Source: Pontibacter sp. FD36 (lineage in GTDB: Bacteria; Bacteroidota; Bacteroidia; Cytophagales; Hymenobacteraceae). From it: a stretch of DNA of 64,000 nt. Under the pieces are notes generated by a model. It saw nothing but the letters and a program-made list of their open reading frames with translations. It did no database searches and was not told where the DNA came from. Positions within the stretch are counted from its first letter, which is position 1. Every line of letters begins with the position of its first letter. The stretch covers positions 124,001 through 188,000 of the forward strand of contig NZ_JADPMP010000005.1 in assembly GCF_015686655.1 (NCBI RefSeq), given 5' to 3'. A program made the translations under genes and the position numbers. Shown here one piece after another: positions 52,310 to 61,372 of the stretch.

Positions 52310-52985
52310 TACCACTCAAACATACCAACCGGCTATACCTCTGCAAGAACGGCTTAAACCATATGCTTTTGGCATAGCTTTAGGTGTGTTGGCTATTTTT
52401 CATGCAGTAGGCTTCTGGGGGCTAATGTTTAGTGGCGAACCCGAAAAGTTTCAGCGGCTTACGCCCATGAACCTGCTCCTGACTAACTTCCTGCTTTTTT
52501 CCTTTCATAGGCGCTGGAATGTCGCCTTTATACTCTTTGCGGTTACAATCATGGCAGCTGGTTTCTTTGCAGAGGTGTTAGGTATACACACTGGCTTACT
52601 GTTTGGGGACTATGCTTATGGGGAGTCTTTAGGTATAAAAGTGCTGGACGTGCCGCTATTGATCGGGCTTAATTGGCTGATGCTCGTTTACACTTCGGGG
52701 CATTTGGTCAATACGGTACAGCTGCATTGGCTTGCCAGAGCTGCGCTGGCTGCGCTACTTATGGTTGGGCTCGATTTCTTTCTGGAGCCGGTGGCTGTGG
52801 CTTTTGACTTCTGGGATTGGCATGGAGGGCATATTCCATGGTCTAATTACACAGGGTGGCTGGGGTTGTCTTTCCTGTTTCAGGTTTATTTCCAAAAAGC
52901 CCCTATCTACAAGCATAACCGGCTGGCGCCTTACGTTTACTTGGTACAGGCGGTGTTCTTCATCAGCATCTGGACCTTACTGTAG
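52302..52985 (+). CDS. cruF: carotenoid 1,2-hydratase CruF
   Basis: 227 aa integral membrane protein with about six to seven helices, of the DUF422/CruF family. Motifs include NLLLTNFLLFSFH and the GDYAYGESLGIKVLDVPLLIGLNWLMLVY stretch, followed by ALLMVGLDFFLEPVAVAFDFWDWHGGHIPWSNYTGWLG. CruF hydrates the terminal 1,2 double bond of acyclic carotenoid ends, as in myxoxanthophyll, saproxanthin and flexixanthin routes. Overlaps crtD by 8 nt, so the two are co-translated. Confidence 0.92.
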   Translation: MPDTTQTYQPAIPLQERLKPYAFGIALGVLAIFHAVGFWGLMFSGEPEKFQRLTPMNLLLTNFLLFSFHRRWNVAFILFAVTIMAAGFFAEVLGIHTGLLFGDYAYGESLGIKVLDVPLLIGLNWLMLVYTSGHLVNTVQLHWLARAALAALLMVGLDFFLEPVAVAFDFWDWHGGHIPWSNYTGWLGLSFLFQVYFQKAPIYKHNRLAPYVYLVQAVFFISIWTLL

Positions 52986-53112
52986 GCCTACCCGTAACAG
53001 ATTAGGGAATAGCTTGTAAGGCGCCTTGCATTATATTACATTTGCAAGCTTTAAAATACAAGTTAATATATACATCAAGCATCTAACTGCGTATTGAGTA
53101 CATACCTATTCC

Positions 53113-53751
53113 ATGCACAAGCTTGATGACTTACCCTACTCCATGACTTTTTTAGAAACCATATTAGGTGAACTCTTGCAGATCTTTAAGCAGGAAGGTA
53201 TAGAGGCGAACTCAGATGCAGATCTGATCAGGAAACTTGATATCCGTCAGTCAACTTTTCAGGAGCTTTTCTCGAGCCGTGAGAATATGGTGAAGCAGGT
53301 GATCCTGTACGATATGGAAGTAGAAAACAGGAGGCAGATGGAAATGCTCTCCAAGGCTACGAACCCTGTAGAGGAAATTATGCTGATCCTGCAGGATGGT
53401 ATCAGAACCATTAAGCAAGTGAACCCCATTTATATCGCAGATCTGCAAAGATATCCGGAAGCCTGGCAGTTGAGCATGCAGAATGTGATTGAGAATAACC
53501 AGCATGTGAACGCTGAGATTCTAAACAGGGGCATACTGCAGGGTTACTTCCGCAAAGACATTAATCTGCAATTGGTTACAAAGATCATTCTGGAGCAATT
53601 CTTCATGATGATCAACCCGGTATCATTTCCGCCTGAAAAGTATGATTTGGCAGAAGTGTTCCGCAGCATCTACCTGTACTATGTGCGTGGCATTTGTACG
53701 GACCTAGGTGGAAAACTGGCAGAATCATATTTTGCAAAGAATAGCATGTAA
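53113..53751 (+). CDS. TetR/AcrR-like transcriptional regulator
   Basis: 212 aa. The N-terminal ~50 residues form a helix-turn-helix of TetR style (ETILGELLQIFKQEGIEANSDADLIRKLDIRQSTFQELFSSRENMVKQVI), with the usual Tyr/Phe-x-x-F recognition helix weakly kept. The C-terminal ~150 residues are an all-helical ligand and dimer domain. It follows cruF by 127 bp, so it could control the carotenoid genes, but no operator is visible. An ATG at 53143 inside the reading frame is an alternative start. Confidence 0.75.
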   Translation: MHKLDDLPYSMTFLETILGELLQIFKQEGIEANSDADLIRKLDIRQSTFQELFSSRENMVKQVILYDMEVENRRQMEMLSKATNPVEEIMLILQDGIRTIKQVNPIYIADLQRYPEAWQLSMQNVIENNQHVNAEILNRGILQGYFRKDINLQLVTKIILEQFFMMINPVSFPPEKYDLAEVFRSIYLYYVRGICTDLGGKLAESYFAKNSM

Positions 53752-53770
53752 ACTGAAAGTATACTACAAA

Positions 53771-53817
53771 AAAAGCATCAGGCCCCGAAACAATGCGCTT
53801 CGGGGCCTGATGCTTTT
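53771..53817. terminator. bidirectional terminator (19-bp stem)
   Basis: Perfect 19-bp stem (53771-53789 with 53799-53817) between convergent genes. Confidence 0.96.
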
Positions 53818-53837
53818 AGAAATTATCAGTTATAAGC

Positions 53838-54080
53838 TTAGCTGATAGAAACGCGCACCTTTTTCGTGTACTCACGCAGAGCCGTCTTGAAATCGACGCC
53901 ATTATCGTTCATGTAGTTCAGGATCCAGGCAGCAGCTATCACGTGTGTCAGCTGTTCGCCTTCGTCATCTCCTTCTACTTCAATGGCAAGCGGCTGCTCC
54001 TCCATCAGGGCCTCTTCGGCTGCCGTCAGGTTTTCCAGCGACTCAGTTTCTACCAGTTTCTTGATTGCGGGTATCTTCAT
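53838..54080 (-). CDS. DUF6952-type small protein
   Basis: 80 aa, small and acidic. MKIPAIKKLVETESLENLTAAEEALMEE...AIEVEGDDEGEQLTHVIAAAWILNYMNDNGVDFKTALREYTKKVR matches, from memory, a conserved Bacteroidota family (DUF6952) that sits directly after a thioredoxin-like gene. Function unknown. Here it starts 3 nt after the thioredoxin stop, so they are co-transcribed. Confidence 0.82.
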   Translation of the reverse strand: MKIPAIKKLVETESLENLTAAEEALMEEQPLAIEVEGDDEGEQLTHVIAAAWILNYMNDNGVDFKTALREYTKKVRVSIS

Positions 54081-54083
54081 TTC

Positions 54084-54404
54084 TTAAACAGTCAGTTTGT
54101 TGATCAGATCACGTACAGCTTCTTCTTTGCTGGCAGCCACTGTGTCAACCAGTTTGCCACTCTTGAAAACGGCAAAGAAAGGGAGGTTGGTCACACCAGC
54201 CAGTTTGCGGGCCTCAGGGCTTGTTTCAGCGTTAACGTCTACGAAGGCCACATTGGCAAAAACTTCTTCGTCAGACATGCGCTTGAACTTAGGCGAAAAC
54301 AAACGGCAGCTGCCGCACCAGTCCGCGTAGTATTTCACTACCACGTTTTGGTTTGAGTTGAGTACGTTATTGAAATCGTTATCGGTTGCTACTATTACAG
54401 CCAT
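54084..54404 (-). CDS. thioredoxin family protein
   Basis: 106 aa. Thioredoxin fold with redox motif WCGSC (Ser instead of Pro between the Cys-Gly pair and second Cys) and cis-Pro in VTNLPFFAVF. No signal peptide, so cytoplasmic. The sequence after the active site (RLFSPKFKRMSDEEVFANVAFVDVNAET) differs from classic TrxA. A partner small protein (DUF6952) follows in the same unit. TAACTTTG promoter box at 54462-54469. Confidence 0.9.
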   Translation of the reverse strand: MAVIVATDNDFNNVLNSNQNVVVKYYADWCGSCRLFSPKFKRMSDEEVFANVAFVDVNAETSPEARKLAGVTNLPFFAVFKSGKLVDTVAASKEEAVRDLINKLTV

Positions 54405-54461
54405 GTTATTCTTTTTATAAGATTAAACATCAGATCAGGTATTGCCTAATCATACTAGGTG

Positions 54462-54469
54462 CAAAGTTA
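54462..54469 (-). promoter_or_regulatory. -7 element TAACTTTG
   Basis: Exact TAnnTTTG on the minus strand, 57 nt before the thioredoxin ATG. Confidence 0.5.
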
Positions 54470-54550
54470 AATGTTTCAGACCAAAGATGCAGTGATGTTT
54501 GTCACCATTACACGGTCGTCCGGGCTAAAACAGCAACCCAGGAGGATTGT

Positions 54551-55243
54551 TTAGCGGGGGCGTCGGCTTTTCTTGGGTTGGTCGTTGAGGTAGGCCACCA
54601 GGTCCATTTTATCGAATGTAAGCTCCCACATGCCCATCAAATCACCTCTCCTGTAGCCAACGGCTTGGTCCTGTGGGTATTTTTCTTTGATCAGAGCATA
54701 ATCGGATTCGCTGATATCCTGCCCCACCGTGCCATGGCAGCTGAGGCAGCTCTCGTCGCGCAGGTAGATCGGGGAGGTATAGCGGATCTCGTCATTGGTC
54801 AGCGCCTCAACCTTTGATGCACGCTCCTGCCCACTGCTATACCTGGCCAGCACCTGGGCTGTGGCCCCTTTGGCTTGGTTTTGGGGGTTGCGTGGTTGCT
54901 CGCTGAAGCGGCGCGAGATGGCGCCAAACTTGTGCTGCAGCGCTTCTACTTCCTCGTAGTTCTCAGGTTGGCAATAGGGTATGGCCGCCTCCACTCCGCC
55001 CTGCGCAAGGTGTTCGGTCATGCGTTGGACGTGCAGGCGCTGCGCCACTACCACAATAGAATCGCCATGTTTCAGGGCGGCATTGAGGATATCCTGCTGG
55101 GTGAGGCGCTTGATTTTGTGACGCTCCAGTTCCTGCGCGATTTCCTTTCCCCCTTCTATGGGTTTTACTTTCACATCGCAGCTTGAAACTAACAGGACTA
55201 TACTTAGGGTTATGATGGCAGACAAAGAGCGGCTGTTGAACAT
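54551..55243 (-). CDS. DUF3365 (Tll0287-like) heme-binding lipoprotein
   Basis: 230 aa. Lipoprotein signal (LLVSSC22). A Tll0287-like/DUF3365 domain follows, with a c-type heme motif CLSCH (ESCLSCHGTVG, near residue 180) and the typical GYRRGDLMGMWELTF end. Probably a periplasmic or outer-membrane-anchored sensor or electron carrier. No cytochrome partners adjacent. It ends before the thioredoxin gene's promoter. Confidence 0.87.
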   Translation of the reverse strand: MFNSRSLSAIITLSIVLLVSSCDVKVKPIEGGKEIAQELERHKIKRLTQQDILNAALKHGDSIVVVAQRLHVQRMTEHLAQGGVEAAIPYCQPENYEEVEALQHKFGAISRRFSEQPRNPQNQAKGATAQVLARYSSGQERASKVEALTNDEIRYTSPIYLRDESCLSCHGTVGQDISESDYALIKEKYPQDQAVGYRRGDLMGMWELTFDKMDLVAYLNDQPKKSRRPR

Positions 55244-55328
55244 CTTTCAGAGCAAATTTGTATTAAGATAAGCTAGAGATAAACCCATTGCTTGATACTT
55301 ATGTTTTATTACTTCAACGCCAATTTAG

Positions 55329-55336
55329 TATCTTTG
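55329..55336 (+). promoter_or_regulatory. -7 element TATCTTTG of prfA
   Basis: Exact TAnnTTTG, 24 nt before the prfA ATG. Confidence 0.6.
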
Positions 55337-55360
55337 CAGCTATAAAACCATAACAGAACG

Positions 55361-56437
55361 ATGTTAGATAAATTAGAAGCCATTAATCACCGGTTTGAGG
55401 AGGTAAGCCAGCTGCTTATCCAGCCTGATGTGGCCAGCGATATGAAGAAATTCAAAGCGCTGAATAAAGAGTATAAAGACCTTGACAAGATAGTAGTAGA
55501 GTATAAGAAGTACCTCAACATCCTGAGCAACATCGACAGCGCCAAGCAGGTGATTGCGACGGAGAAAGACGAGGAGTTCCGTGAAATGGCCAAGGAGGAA
55601 CTGGATGAACTGATTCCACAGCGCGAGCAAATGGAAGAGTTGCTGAAAGAACTGCTTATTCCGAAAGACCCGAACGACAGCAAGGACATCATTATGGAGA
55701 TTCGTGCTGGTGCCGGTGGCGATGAGGCTTCTATCTTCGCTGGTGACCTGTACCGTATGTATACCCGCTTCGCTGAGAAGATGGGCTGGCGCACCGAACT
55801 GATCGATGCTACAGAAGGCACGTCAGGCGGTTACAAAGAAATTATCGTGGGTATGTCCGGCGAGGACGTGTACGGCAAGCTCAAATTCGAGTCGGGCGTG
55901 CACCGTGTGCAGCGTGTGCCGGCTACTGAAACGCAGGGCCGTATCCATACCTCAGTTGCCTCGGTAGTAGTGCTGCCAGAGGTAGAGGAGTTTGACATCG
56001 AGCTCGACATGAACGACATCCGTAAGGACCTGTTCTGTTCTTCAGGCCCGGGTGGTCAGTCGGTAAACACGACGTACTCAGCCGTTCGTCTGACGCACTT
56101 ACCAACAGGTTTGGTGGCCCAGTGCCAGGACCAGAAGTCGCAGCTGAAGAACTTTGATAAAGCGCTTGCTGTATTGCGCTCCCGTATCTATGAGCAGGAA
56201 CTGGCCAAGAAACTGGAGGCTGAAGGTGCTCAGCGCAAGAGCATGGTAGGTAGCGGCGATCGCTCCGACAAGATTCGTACTTACAACTACCCACAGGGCC
56301 GTGTAACAGATCACCGTATCGGCTATACCGTATACAACCTGCCAAGCGTAATGGATGGTGGTATTGAAGATTTCGTGGAAGAGCTGCGTATAGCAGAGAA
56401 CTCCGAGCGTCTGAAAGAAGGTGCTACTGCCGAGTAA
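55361..56437 (+). CDS. prfA: peptide chain release factor 1
   Basis: 358 aa, normal RF1 length. The stop-codon-reading tripeptide is PAT (187-189, in RVPATETQG), which separates RF1 from RF2 (SPF). The GGQ motif is at 231-233 in [17 protein letters not shown]. It terminates translation at UAA and UAG. Own promoter and a terminator follow, so it is a single-gene unit. Confidence 0.97.
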   Translation: MLDKLEAINHRFEEVSQLLIQPDVASDMKKFKALNKEYKDLDKIVVEYKKYLNILSNIDSAKQVIATEKDEEFREMAKEELDELIPQREQMEELLKELLIPKDPNDSKDIIMEIRAGAGGDEASIFAGDLYRMYTRFAEKMGWRTELIDATEGTSGGYKEIIVGMSGEDVYGKLKFESGVHRVQRVPATETQGRIHTSVASVVVLPEVEEFDIELDMNDIRKDLFCSSGPGGQSVNTTYSAVRLTHLPTGLVAQCQDQKSQLKNFDKALAVLRSRIYEQELAKKLEAEGAQRKSMVGSGDRSDKIRTYNYPQGRVTDHRIGYTVYNLPSVMDGGIEDFVEELRIAENSERLKEGATAE

Positions 56438-56459
56438 TCTGTCAGTGTAGGATATATTT

Positions 56460-56503
56460 AGGAATGTGGTGCAGCCGAAAGCTGCGCTGCATTCCTTTTT
56501 TTA
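56460..56503 (+). terminator. terminator after prfA
   Basis: AGGAATG/CATTCCT outer stem with an inner GCAGC/GCTGC pairing and a T-run. Confidence 0.85.
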
Positions 56504-56553
56504 TTTTAAATTGGTGGTAACTACAAGAGGAACCATTCTTAGGGAGAAGAGGT

Positions 56554-56949
56554 ATGAAAAGCTTAATCTTATACAGTAGAGAGAAGCTAAGAGGTATAAG
56601 TGAAGCCGATAACATTGTTACGCTTTGCCTGGTTGCAATTGCTATACCTGTTGGGGTTTATAAATATGGTTTGTATGCGACTATATTAACTATGTTCATT
56701 CTTTACGCTGCTTTTACTTTATTTGAGATTGTATTTTTAGGCAGGGAAATATTTGCCTTTAGAAACCTAAAGAAGAAAAACTCAAGAGAGCAGGGTAAGC
56801 TTTTTTATCATCTCATTGCGATAACCGTTATTTTCTGCGGAATGCTATACCTACATGATAAAGCAGTCTATATGCTTACAGCATCAATTACCATTGTCAT
56901 GTGCTTGGCAACAGGTATTGGTTTATTTTCTTTAAGGTTTAAAAAATAA
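56554..56949 (+). CDS. hypothetical membrane protein
   Basis: 131 aa with four predicted helices and a short basic loop in the middle (FRNLKKKNSREQGKLFYH). No family recognised. Codon use is AT-richer than neighbours. It precedes the beta-helix lipoprotein gene by 33 bp on the same strand. Confidence 0.7.
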   Translation: MKSLILYSREKLRGISEADNIVTLCLVAIAIPVGVYKYGLYATILTMFILYAAFTLFEIVFLGREIFAFRNLKKKNSREQGKLFYHLIAITVIFCGMLYLHDKAVYMLTASITIVMCLATGIGLFSLRFKK

Positions 56950-56982
56950 AGTAATCATCAACGATTTAATTATCAACCCCAT

Positions 56983-58353
56983 TTGAGATACCTGCTTGCC
57001 ATACTGCCCCTTCTATTCCTGCTCTCAATGGTAGGTTGCGAGCCGAAAGAGGAGGTCGTGACCAACGACCCGGATGCGATGCTGCGCTTTTCGGCGGATA
57101 CAGTGCTGTTTGATACGGTATTTGTAACGCAAGGCAGCGTCACGCGGCGCCTCAAGGTATACAACCCTCAAAAAAATGCCGTGCGCATCAGCAATATCAG
57201 TCTGGGGGGCGCTAATACCTCTCCTTATAAACTGATCATCAACGGACAGGAAACCCCGATTGCAAACAACCTCGAGTTGCGCGGACAGGACAGTCTTTAC
57301 GTGCTGGTGCGGGTGAACATCAATCCGGCTGATCAGAACCAACCTTTCCTGGTAGCTGACTCTATCTTGTTCCACACAAACGGGAACCAGCAAAACGTGA
57401 AACTGGTAGCCTATGGACAGGATGCGGTGTTTCATCAGAAGGGGGCAATCGGAAATACCACCTGGGCAGCTGGCAAACCGCACGTGCTGCTGGACACGGT
57501 GCTTTTGCGCGAAGGAGCAACATTGACTATTGAGAAAGGGGCTCGCATTTTCGCCACAAATAAAGCTGTGTTGCTGATTAACGGTACGCTGCAGGTCGAG
57601 GGCACGCCGGAGGAGCGGGTTACGTTTTCAGGTATACGACGCGAGCCAGCCTATGCTAATGCGCCTGGCCAGTGGGAAGGTATACGCATCCTCACAGGCA
57701 GCCAGAACAACACCATCCGCTACGCAGACATTCGCAACACGATACGTGGCCTCCAGATCGGCAATCCCGGTAAGGGAGGTACGTTAATAGAGGGCTGCGC
57801 CATACAGTATGCTTTTCTGGACGGTATTGTAGCTTTCACTTCCGATGTAAAAGTAGTGAACACCCTGATCCAGAACTGCGGACAATATAGTTTTGGAGGT
57901 TTAGGTGGAGGCAACTACGAAATACTATACTCTACCATTGTCAATTATCAGAACCAGCTGCAGCGCGAAACGCCTGCCTTTGTAGTTGCTGACTTTATAC
58001 CTGGCACCGAGATCCGGAACCAGCCCACGCAGCTGCGTCTGGTCAACAGCATCGTGTATAGCGATGGCTCCAGCTACGCAAACGAGGTGCTGCTGGAGGG
58101 TGACATATCCGCAGAGGTAGCGCACAACATACTGCGCACAGAGGCTTATAAAAACACGCTCAATATCAACGGAAACCTGCTCAACATTGACCCTAAGTTC
58201 AAAGATGTCCGCAAACAGGACTTCAGGCTCGATACGCTCTCCCCCGCCAGCAGCGCTGCCCTGCCGCTGCCAGGTATAAGCAAGGATTTCAGAGGTGTGA
58301 ACCGTAGTGCAACTAATCCTGATATTGGTGCCTTTGAGCGAGTTATTGATTGA
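56983..58353 (+). CDS. right-handed beta-helix lipoprotein
   Basis: 456 aa from a TTG start at 56983 (no ATG in frame upstream). The lipoprotein signal ends MVGC19. The N-terminal ~110 residues form a beta sandwich (RFSADTVLFDTVFVTQGSVTRRLKVYNPQKNAVRISNI, with a DUF1573/Ig-like feel). Residues ~165-420 have parallel beta-helix coils (IENGARIFA..., GVRIL..., IRYADIRNTIRGLQIG, LIEGCAIQYAFLDGIVAF). The end DFRGVNRSATNPDIGAFE is common in such surface proteins. Likely surface or outer membrane; function unknown. Confidence 0.83.
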   Translation: MRYLLAILPLLFLLSMVGCEPKEEVVTNDPDAMLRFSADTVLFDTVFVTQGSVTRRLKVYNPQKNAVRISNISLGGANTSPYKLIINGQETPIANNLELRGQDSLYVLVRVNINPADQNQPFLVADSILFHTNGNQQNVKLVAYGQDAVFHQKGAIGNTTWAAGKPHVLLDTVLLREGATLTIEKGARIFATNKAVLLINGTLQVEGTPEERVTFSGIRREPAYANAPGQWEGIRILTGSQNNTIRYADIRNTIRGLQIGNPGKGGTLIEGCAIQYAFLDGIVAFTSDVKVVNTLIQNCGQYSFGGLGGGNYEILYSTIVNYQNQLQRETPAFVVADFIPGTEIRNQPTQLRLVNSIVYSDGSSYANEVLLEGDISAEVAHNILRTEAYKNTLNINGNLLNIDPKFKDVRKQDFRLDTLSPASSAALPLPGISKDFRGVNRSATNPDIGAFERVID

Positions 58354-58709
58354 GGCAGGATCGTTTCATTCTAAGAAAACAGTTCAAAACTTGTTGTCAT
58401 TCTATAGATAAACTTGTTTGAAAGGAGCCCCCTAGCCCCGGAGATTAAGCCTTTGCTACACGCGGGGGTAGTGGGCCTCTTTACCAAGATCCTTTGAGGA
58501 TGACAAAAAGTTGAATGAAACTAAGAGGGCTATTGATTTCTAAATAAGCGAATCAATTGATGTATGCCATAACGATTAACTGAAGGGGCGGGCTTTGGGT
58601 ATTTAAATCCACCTGGATGGTATATTCGCGTATGAACCATAATGATCGAGTATTTCAAAAAGTTATTTAAAAATCAATCACTCATTCACCAATTCAAAAA
58701 TCAAACTCC
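58354..58709. other. spacer with an inverted-end element
   Basis: 356 bp with no coding frame. It contains the 109-bp element with inverted ends at 58396-58504 and then AT-rich sequence up to the yjbQ start. Confidence 0.6.
58396..58504. repeat. small element with inverted ends (MITE/REP-like), copy 2
   Basis: Begins GTCATTCT...ACTTG and ends CCAAGATCC...GGATGAC; its right end, reverse complemented, matches 18 of 21 bases of the left end of the element at 50056. The 109-bp body is GC-richer than the flanks (CCCCCTAGCCCCGG, CGCGGGGG). Confidence 0.55.
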
Positions 58710-59135
58710 ATGTGGTTTCAGAAAGAGATACGCTTACCTGCCGTAAAACGAGGTTTTCACCTGATCACCGACCTACTGACAGCACAAGTGCCTGAGTTGG
58801 AGAACTACAGAGTGGGGCTGGCGCATATTTTCATCAAGCATACATCTGCCAGCCTTTGCATCAACGAAGATGCGGACCCCACTGTGCGGCAGGATTTTGA
58901 AAGCCACTTCAATCACATGGTGCCTGAAAACGCTCCCTATTACCGCCATACCATGGAGGGCCCTGATGATATGCCGGCGCACCTGAAGGCTGCCTTGCTG
59001 GGTAGTTCTGTTACAGTGCCAATCTCTGATGGGGAATTCAATCTGGGAACCTGGCAAGGCGTATACCTGTGCGAGCATCGCAACCATGCCTCTAAACGCA
59101 CAGTAGTGGTTACGCTGCAGGGCGAAGGGTACTAA
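58710..59135 (+). CDS. YjbQ family protein (secondary thiamine-phosphate synthase)
   Basis: 141 aa UPF0047/YjbQ fold. HIFIKHTSASLCINEDADPTVRQDFESHFNHMVP with conserved His residues, then the LGTWQGVYLCEHRN segment and GEGY end are diagnostic. The E. coli member has weak thiamine phosphate synthase activity; the true role is unknown. Monocistronic; faces the M43 protease gene convergently. Confidence 0.93.
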   Translation: MWFQKEIRLPAVKRGFHLITDLLTAQVPELENYRVGLAHIFIKHTSASLCINEDADPTVRQDFESHFNHMVPENAPYYRHTMEGPDDMPAHLKAALLGSSVTVPISDGEFNLGTWQGVYLCEHRNHASKRTVVVTLQGEGY

Positions 59136-59148
59136 GGTGTAGCCACAG

Positions 59149-60642
59149 TTACTTTACAATACTCACTTTGGTAACCGCAATGCCGTTGGTGCTGGTCGTG
59201 CGCAGGAGGTATATACCGGCCGGCAGGTGTTGCACATCCAGTCTGATCACTCTCTCTGCTACCTGTTCGCGCAATAGTACCTGCCCGTGACGGTTCATTA
59301 GCTCGACCACTTGAATTTGCTGACGGGCTGTCTGCTCCAGTATGATATAGCCTTTCGCCGGATTGGGATATACCTTCACTTCGTCAGACGTCACGTAGAT
59401 GTAGTCTTCTTTGGTGAGGGTATGACTTGAGTTTCCGTTGGAGGTGGTGAGGGTGACGCGGTACCTGCCCGGCCGGTTATACCTGACGGTGGGGTTCTGG
59501 TCTGTGGAAGTGGCCGGTGTGCCGCCCTCGAATTCCCATTGCCATTGCGTGGGTTTAAAGCCGGCAAAGGAGCCCAGGAGCTGAACCTGATCGCCGGGAG
59601 CCAACAAGGTATCCTGAGGCTGAGCGGTGCTGAAGCGAGAGCGCAACTCACCGGTGCAGGCCGTGGACTCGAACATATACCTGCGGGCTGACTGTAGTAT
59701 ACCTTGCATGTAAGCGCCCTGGCCTTTGGTGAAAAGGCTCATACAGGCATCGTCGGAGTAATCCATGTAGTTTTGCCACATGTTGCCATAAGGGCCATTG
59801 TTACAGGATACTTCTATCCCGTCAGGGCAGCCATCAGTCTGTGTGAACTGGTTGGGCGTGTCGTCAATGTCATCGGAGTCGTTGCAGGTCATCCCATTCC
59901 CCCAGATGTGCTTCAGGCCCAGCCAATGTCCTACTTCGTGCGTAGCGGTGCGTCCCCGATTATAGGCCCACAGGCTGTTGTTGAATGGAGCCGCTCCCAC
60001 TGTACGATAGTGCAGCACCACTCCATCACGGTCGGGTAAGGCGCTGGGTGAGGAAGCGTATCCAATGCTGCTGGTGCCCAGATTCCCTATCCAGATGTTC
60101 ATATACTGTTTTGTATCCCAGGCATCGAGGCCGCCATTAGCCGTGGACTTGATCTGATCCGAAAAATAGCTGAAGCTCTCTTTGGTAGTTTGGGTGCGGG
60201 TGATGCCTGATGTCGGATTGCCGTTCGGGTCTACTATGGCCAGGCAGAACTCGATGCGGGTGTCAGCGGCAAAAGGCCGGAAGTAATCGGGTGTATTGGT
60301 AGTGTCCGCATTCAGACGACGAAAGTCCTCGTTCAGGACGGCAAGTTGCGAGAGCACCTGTGCATCGCTGATGTTTTCGCTTCCGGTTTTATAGACTACA
60401 TGGAATACCACCGGTATGGTGATGGTGGCCTGCTGCATGGCCTGCCCGGCCGGGCGCTGGCGCATGAGCTGCTGTACAGCCTGCTGCATTCTTAAACTCC
60501 GTTCCTCAAAGCCAGGGTCCTGTCGTTTTAAAATCTCCAGGTATGCCTCTGTGCTGCAGCCACGGCCTTGTTCGGTTGTTTGCGCAAAAGCTAAACGAAC
60601 AAAGGCAAGACTTAGAAACAGGGTCAGGGTAAATAGACGCAT
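59149..60642 (-). CDS. secreted M43-type zinc metalloprotease with PKD and T9SS tail
   Basis: 497 aa from ATG 60642 (a GTG at 60648 is in frame). Signal peptide (1-21, FVRLAFAQ). A pappalysin-like M43 catalytic domain (~70-315) carries zinc motif HEVGHWLGLKH and a Met-turn in NYMDYSDD; the calcium/disulfide-rich CNDSDDIDDTPNQ...CPDG loop fits the cytophagalysin group. A PKD-like domain (~350-420, WEFEGGTPATSTDQNPTVRYNRPGRYRVTLT) and a T9SS type A tail (VYPNPAKGYIIL...AGIYLLRTTSTNG) follow. Extracellular protein digestion. Confidence 0.93.
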   Translation of the reverse strand: MRLFTLTLFLSLAFVRLAFAQTTEQGRGCSTEAYLEILKRQDPGFEERSLRMQQAVQQLMRQRPAGQAMQQATITIPVVFHVVYKTGSENISDAQVLSQLAVLNEDFRRLNADTTNTPDYFRPFAADTRIEFCLAIVDPNGNPTSGITRTQTTKESFSYFSDQIKSTANGGLDAWDTKQYMNIWIGNLGTSSIGYASSPSALPDRDGVVLHYRTVGAAPFNNSLWAYNRGRTATHEVGHWLGLKHIWGNGMTCNDSDDIDDTPNQFTQTDGCPDGIEVSCNNGPYGNMWQNYMDYSDDACMSLFTKGQGAYMQGILQSARRYMFESTACTGELRSRFSTAQPQDTLLAPGDQVQLLGSFAGFKPTQWQWEFEGGTPATSTDQNPTVRYNRPGRYRVTLTTSNGNSSHTLTKEDYIYVTSDEVKVYPNPAKGYIILEQTARQQIQVVELMNRHGQVLLREQVAERVIRLDVQHLPAGIYLLRTTSTNGIAVTKVSIVK

Positions 60643-60778
60643 ACACACAGATCAAACAGGCATCAAAGAGCACAAGCGCAGATAAAGTGCATAGCTTGAG
60701 CGGCTTAGTAGAGCAATATACGCAATTTAACCCTTAAATATGAAATCAGGCAAGAGGAAGCTACTTGTACAGGTATGC

Positions 60779-61372
60779 TTACAGGTTGGCATCAACACGA
60801 TAGCGAAGTGAATCTCCGAAAATAAGCTTCTGCACACCCTCTACCCGGTAGCCAGACAAATTACCTGAGCCTGGCTCTGCAGTCAGGCTGATGTTTCTTT
60901 TAGAGTAAAACAGTAAGTTCTCTTCCAGCACCACCGCTTCAAGGCGTTCCAGCTTCTGGAACGGCGACACCGTAAGTTGGAGGCGTTCTACAGGGGCGGC
61001 TGCTTCGGCATCTTTTGTGAAAATGCTTACCGTGCTGCCATTAGGCAAGGTATGACGCTCCTCTCTGTAAAAATCGCGTAGGGCAGGTCGGCTCAGATCT
61101 ACCTCCTGAAAAATAGCAAGTTCTTTCTCCCAGTCCATCTCCTCCATCTGAGCGGTTTCAGTAGGCTGCCCTTTGGTGATAACCGACTTCAGCACGGGCG
61201 GCTGTTCCTGTTGCAGGCGGGCCGTCTGCTCCTGCAGGTAACCAGTCAGATCATAGGCAGGCTCTTTCCCATCCGCAAGCGGCGGCGTAGGACGCTCACA
61301 GGCTACTAGCCCAAGTAGCACGGCAAATAGTCCGATGATGCGATAGCTGCTCAACTTATTGCGCTTTCTCAA
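60779..61372 (-). CDS. hypothetical lipoprotein overlapping gpmI
   Basis: 197 aa, starting TTG at 61372 (no ATG near). Lipoprotein signal ending GLVAC25. The mature part is Glu/Gln/Pro-rich at first, then strand-forming (RLQLTVSPFQKLERLEAVVLEENLLFYSKRNISL, SGYRVEGVQKLIFGDSLRYRVDANL). Unknown family. It overlaps the gpmI stop by 17 bp, so it is translationally coupled to gpmI. Confidence 0.75.
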   Translation of the reverse strand: MRKRNKLSSYRIIGLFAVLLGLVACERPTPPLADGKEPAYDLTGYLQEQTARLQQEQPPVLKSVITKGQPTETAQMEEMDWEKELAIFQEVDLSRPALRDFYREERHTLPNGSTVSIFTKDAEAAAPVERLQLTVSPFQKLERLEAVVLEENLLFYSKRNISLTAEPGSGNLSGYRVEGVQKLIFGDSLRYRVDANL

